A DNA stretch of 44,175 nt from Microbacterium ginsengisoli (lineage in GTDB: Bacteria > Actinomycetota > Actinomycetes > Actinomycetales > Microbacteriaceae): NCBI RefSeq assembly GCF_000956535.1, contig NZ_JYIY01000061.1, positions 1-44,175 of the forward strand. The letters run 5' to 3'. The notes below the pieces were generated by a model. The model was not told where the DNA came from. It saw only the letters and a program-made list of their open reading frames with translations, and searched no databases. Shown piece by piece: positions 42,388-44,175 of this stretch; the first letter of the stretch is position 1; every line of letters begins with the position of its first letter. The translations under genes and the position numbers were made by a program.

Positions 42388-42435
42388 CATGACGGAGGGG
42401 TCGGGATGCCGCGGCATCCCGACCCCTCCGTCATG
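42388..42435. terminator. 48-nt perfect palindrome, bidirectional terminator between yaaA and the DUF4870 gene
   Basis: Every base from 42388 to 42435 pairs with its partner about the centre at 42411/42412. The left arm starts CATGACGGAGGGGTCGGG and the centre is GGATGCCGCGGCATCC. It lies between convergent genes (8 nt after the yaaA stop, 5 nt past the DUF4870 stop codon), so it should stop both transcripts. Confidence 0.85.
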
Positions 42436-42439
42436 ACGA

Positions 42440-42862
42440 TTACTTGATGAAGCGGAAGTTCACCGGGTAGCGGTAGCTGCCGCCGGCGTTCACACGCACA
42501 CCACCCATGATCGAGAAGATGATGTTCACGACCCAGAGGGCGAAGAGCACGAACCCGATGAGGATGCCGAGGAACCACAGCGGCGTGAAGCCGATGATCG
42601 TGTTCACGATGATCCCGGCGATGTAGACGAGCTCCCACGTGATCTGCCAGTTCAGGGCTTCCTTGGCCTCGACGTTGGTGCGGGGTCCGCGGTCCTTGAG
42701 GATCAGCCAGATGATCAGCGAGGGCAGGAAGCCGACGATGCCACCGATGTGGGCCCACATCGCGGCCGTCTTGTCGGACTCGGGGCTGAGGGGCTGTGCG
42801 GGAGCAGCGGAGTAGGCCGGCGGAGGCGTCGGCTGTTCGGGAGTGGGGGTGGAGTCGCTCAT
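42440..42862 (-). CDS. DUF4870 membrane protein
   Basis: A 140-residue protein with a proline-rich cytoplasmic N-terminus (about 1-30) and three to four membrane segments (about 38-55, 75-95, 97-125) in the DUF4870/Tic20-like pattern: WAHIGGIVGFLPSLIIWLI, then KEALNWQITW and a C-terminal GGSYRYPVNFRFIK. The function is unknown. The ATG at 42862 has GAAAGG upstream; that site lies in a small hairpin (GCCTT-TCGG-AAGGC, 42869-42882), which may limit translation. A candidate promoter is TTGCAC (42961-42966) with TACCTT (42937-42942), 18-nt spacing, minus strand. Confidence 0.85.
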   Translation of the reverse strand: MSDSTPTPEQPTPPPAYSAAPAQPLSPESDKTAAMWAHIGGIVGFLPSLIIWLILKDRGPRTNVEAKEALNWQITWELVYIAGIIVNTIIGFTPLWFLGILIGFVLFALWVVNIIFSIMGGVRVNAGGSYRYPVNFRFIK

Positions 42863-42936
42863 GGGATGGCCTTTCGGAAGGCTAAGGACGGGCGATGGAC
42901 GTCATCGGCCCGGCCGCGGCTGGCGGCTTACCTGAA

Positions 42937-42966
42937 AAGGTACTGGGAAGGCTGTTCTCGGTGCAA
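42937..42966 (-). promoter_or_regulatory. Candidate promoter of the DUF4870 gene
   Basis: On the minus strand TTGCAC (42961-42966) is followed by 18 nt and TACCTT (42937-42942). The rest of the 216-nt gap between the divergent genes holds no ORF that I can support. Confidence 0.3.
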
Positions 42967-43066
42967 TCATCATCCACGCCGAGCCGTCACTCAGCGCCAT
43001 CTCCGGGTCGCAATCCCGCCGTTTCCCTCAGGGGCCGGGAGCGTTCCCCGTGTCAGGCGCAGGGGT

Positions 43067-43072
43067 TAGCGT
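43067..43072 (+). promoter_or_regulatory. Leaderless-type -10 element of the aldo/keto reductase gene
   Basis: TAGCGT followed by GGACCC and GTG 43079; the trmB counterpart is TAGCCT-GGACGG-ATG. No ribosome binding site fits between. Confidence 0.45.
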
Positions 43073-43078
43073 GGACCC

Positions 43079-44053
43079 GTGGCCACGTCTCCCGCTCAGC
43101 GCCGTGTCGGCGCCTCCGGTCTGCTCGTCTCCGCCGCCGGGCTCGGCTGCAATAATTTCGGCCGTGCCGGCACCCGCACCGAGTCGATCGAGGGAACGCG
43201 TGCGGTGATCGATGCGGCGATCGACGCGGGCGTCACGCTGTTCGACACCGCCGATGTGTACGGCCGGGAGTTCGGGCTCAGCGAGACGCTGATGGGGGAG
43301 GCCCTCGACGGTCGCCGGGACGAGGTTCTCCTCGCGACGAAGTTCGGCCACGCGGCGCTGGCACCCGCGCGCCTCGGTGCGTCGAAGGGGTCGCGCTCCT
43401 ACATCCGCTGGGCGGTCGAGGGATCGCTGCGGCGGCTGCGCACTGACCACATCGACCTCTATCAGCTGCACACCCCCGATCCCGACACCCCCATCGAGGA
43501 GACGCTCGATGCCCTCCGCGATCTGGTGCGGGAGGGGAAGGTGCGCTATCTCGGGCACTCCAACTTCGCAGGATGGCAGATGGTCGCCGCGGATGCCGCG
43601 GCATCCGATGTGCCCTTCATCTCGGCACAGAACCACTACAGCCTGCTGGCTCGCGGCTCCGAGCGCGAGGCGCTGCCGGCCGTCGAGCACCTCGGCCTCG
43701 GGTTCTTCCCCTTCTTCCCCCTCTACAACGGACTGCTCACCGGCAAGTTCACGCGCGCCGGCGGGCCGGCCGACAGCCGCATCATGAACGTGCGCCCGCA
43801 CCTGTGGCGCGACGCGCCCTGGGATGCGCTCGAGGGGTATCAGCGCTTCTGCGACGCGCGCGGCATCACCATGCTCGAGGCGACGTTCGGCTGGCTCCTC
43901 GCGCGCCCCGCGACCTCGAGCGTCATCGCCGGGGCGACGTCTGCCGAACAGATCGCGCAGAACGCGGCGGCATCCACCGCGTGGCACCCGACTGCCGCGG
44001 ATCTCGCCGAGATCGACGCGCTGATTCCGCTGCCCGCCGACCCGGCCGCCTAG
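43079..44053 (+). CDS. Aldo/keto reductase
   Basis: A 324-residue NADPH-dependent oxidoreductase of the AKR superfamily (TIM barrel). The catalytic Asp and Tyr are in LFDTADVYGREFGLSETLMG (about 56-75), the Lys in LATKFGH (about 87), and the His in YQLHTPDP (about 128). The cofactor-binding end has SSVIAGATSAEQIAQN (about 280-295). The substrate is unknown; such proteins often act on sugars or aldehydes. GTG start directly after the -10-like element. The stop codon TAG is part of a CTAG at 44050-44053 directly abutting a putative insertion sequence; the length is normal for the family, so no clear truncation. Confidence 0.92.
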   Translation: MATSPAQRRVGASGLLVSAAGLGCNNFGRAGTRTESIEGTRAVIDAAIDAGVTLFDTADVYGREFGLSETLMGEALDGRRDEVLLATKFGHAALAPARLGASKGSRSYIRWAVEGSLRRLRTDHIDLYQLHTPDPDTPIEETLDALRDLVREGKVRYLGHSNFAGWQMVAADAAASDVPFISAQNHYSLLARGSEREALPAVEHLGLGFFPFFPLYNGLLTGKFTRAGGPADSRIMNVRPHLWRDAPWDALEGYQRFCDARGITMLEATFGWLLARPATSSVIAGATSAEQIAQNAAASTAWHPTAADLAEIDALIPLPADPAA

Positions 44054-44175
44054 GCCGTGTTGATCAAGAGGTTTCGCTCCCGGCTGGGTGAGTCTTAAGC
44101 GGTGACGCGACAGGAGATCTCTGACGAGGTGTGGGCCGTGATGGAGCCGTTGATGCCGACGGCGTCCGGGAGGTC
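44054..44175 (+). mobile_element. Left end of an IS5-type insertion sequence (runs off the window)
   Basis: Immediately after CTAG (44050-44053) comes GCCGTGTTGATCAAGAGG, which resembles the terminal inverted repeats of IS5-family elements, followed by a short AT-richer leader and a transposase-like ORF. CTAG or TA target duplications are known for the IS427 group of this family. The right end, the second repeat and the duplication cannot be seen. Confidence 0.6.
44102..44175 (+). CDS. IS5-family transposase, N-terminal fragment cut by the window end
   Basis: GTG at 44102 opens a frame of 24 codons with no stop: TRQEISDEVWAVMEPLMPTA. The pattern (L/I)SDE-x-W-x-x-(I/M)EPL-(L/M)P is the usual N-terminus of IS5-family transposases with a helix-turn-helix head domain (DUF4096-like). 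The catalytic DDE residues lie beyond the window. An in-frame start elsewhere cannot be excluded. Confidence 0.65.
   Translation, partial: MTRQEISDEVWAVMEPLMPTASGR

Overview
This is a roughly 70% GC, densely coded stretch of an actinobacterial chromosome. Frequent GTG starts, 4-nt GTGA/ATGA gene overlaps, leaderless-looking TAnnnT promoters and the order lysA-hom-thrC-thrB-rho-prfA ... atpBEFHAGDC all point to the Microbacteriaceae, most likely Microbacterium or a close relative. The genus is inferred from gene content and style, not from a search.

Left part (1-5.7 kb): ordinary chromosomal genes. These are a DUF3097 protein, tRNA m7G46 methyltransferase TrmB, two polyprenol-sugar-dependent multi-pass glycosyltransferases (PIG-V-like and GT87-like) on either side of a tRNA-Arg(CCG) gene, and an orphan GAF-histidine kinase.

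Metal region (5.8-18.1 kb): an arsenic block (flavoprotein arsO-like, arsN-type acetyltransferase and arsC, divergent from arsR) abuts a large copper block. The copper block holds csoR with a 33-residue cysteine-rich metallothionein-like peptide, then DUF5134-ycnI-copC/copD. A BlaI-type repressor with an M56 membrane protease follows, and divergent from it lies copZ-copD/ctaG-copA. CsoR and BlaI/M56 look like two regulators of one copper programme. A near-palindromic 17-bp box occurs before the DUF5134 operon and twice in the blaI/copZ divergent region. The encoded functions are periplasmic copper binding (YcnI, CopC), membrane transfer (CopD), cytoplasmic buffering (peptide, CopZ), export (CopA) and cytochrome oxidase copper assembly (CtaG domain). 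ycnI carries a frameshift at a C7 tract. No arsenite efflux permease is in the window.

Central part (18.1-26.4 kb): a transglutaminase-like protein, argS, a DUF2993 lipoprotein-like membrane protein and the aspartate-family amino-acid operon lysA-hom-thrC-thrB.

Right part (26.5-42.9 kb): rho (with an unusual IF2-N-like N-terminal segment) and prfA. A cysK-cysE operon on the opposite strand sits between prfA and its modifying methyltransferase prmC. Then come the Sua5/TsaC gene, a WecA/TagO-type sugar-phosphate transferase, a small AtpI-like membrane protein and the complete F-type ATP synthase operon ending in a short epsilon subunit. After it come yaaA and a DUF4870 protein, separated by a 48-nt perfect palindrome.

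Right end (43.1-44.2 kb): an aldo/keto reductase gene whose stop codon lies in a CTAG, immediately followed by what looks like the left end of an IS5-type insertion sequence that runs off the window. No CRISPR array, rRNA, prophage or replication origin was seen. No non-coding stretch exceeds about 220 bases.
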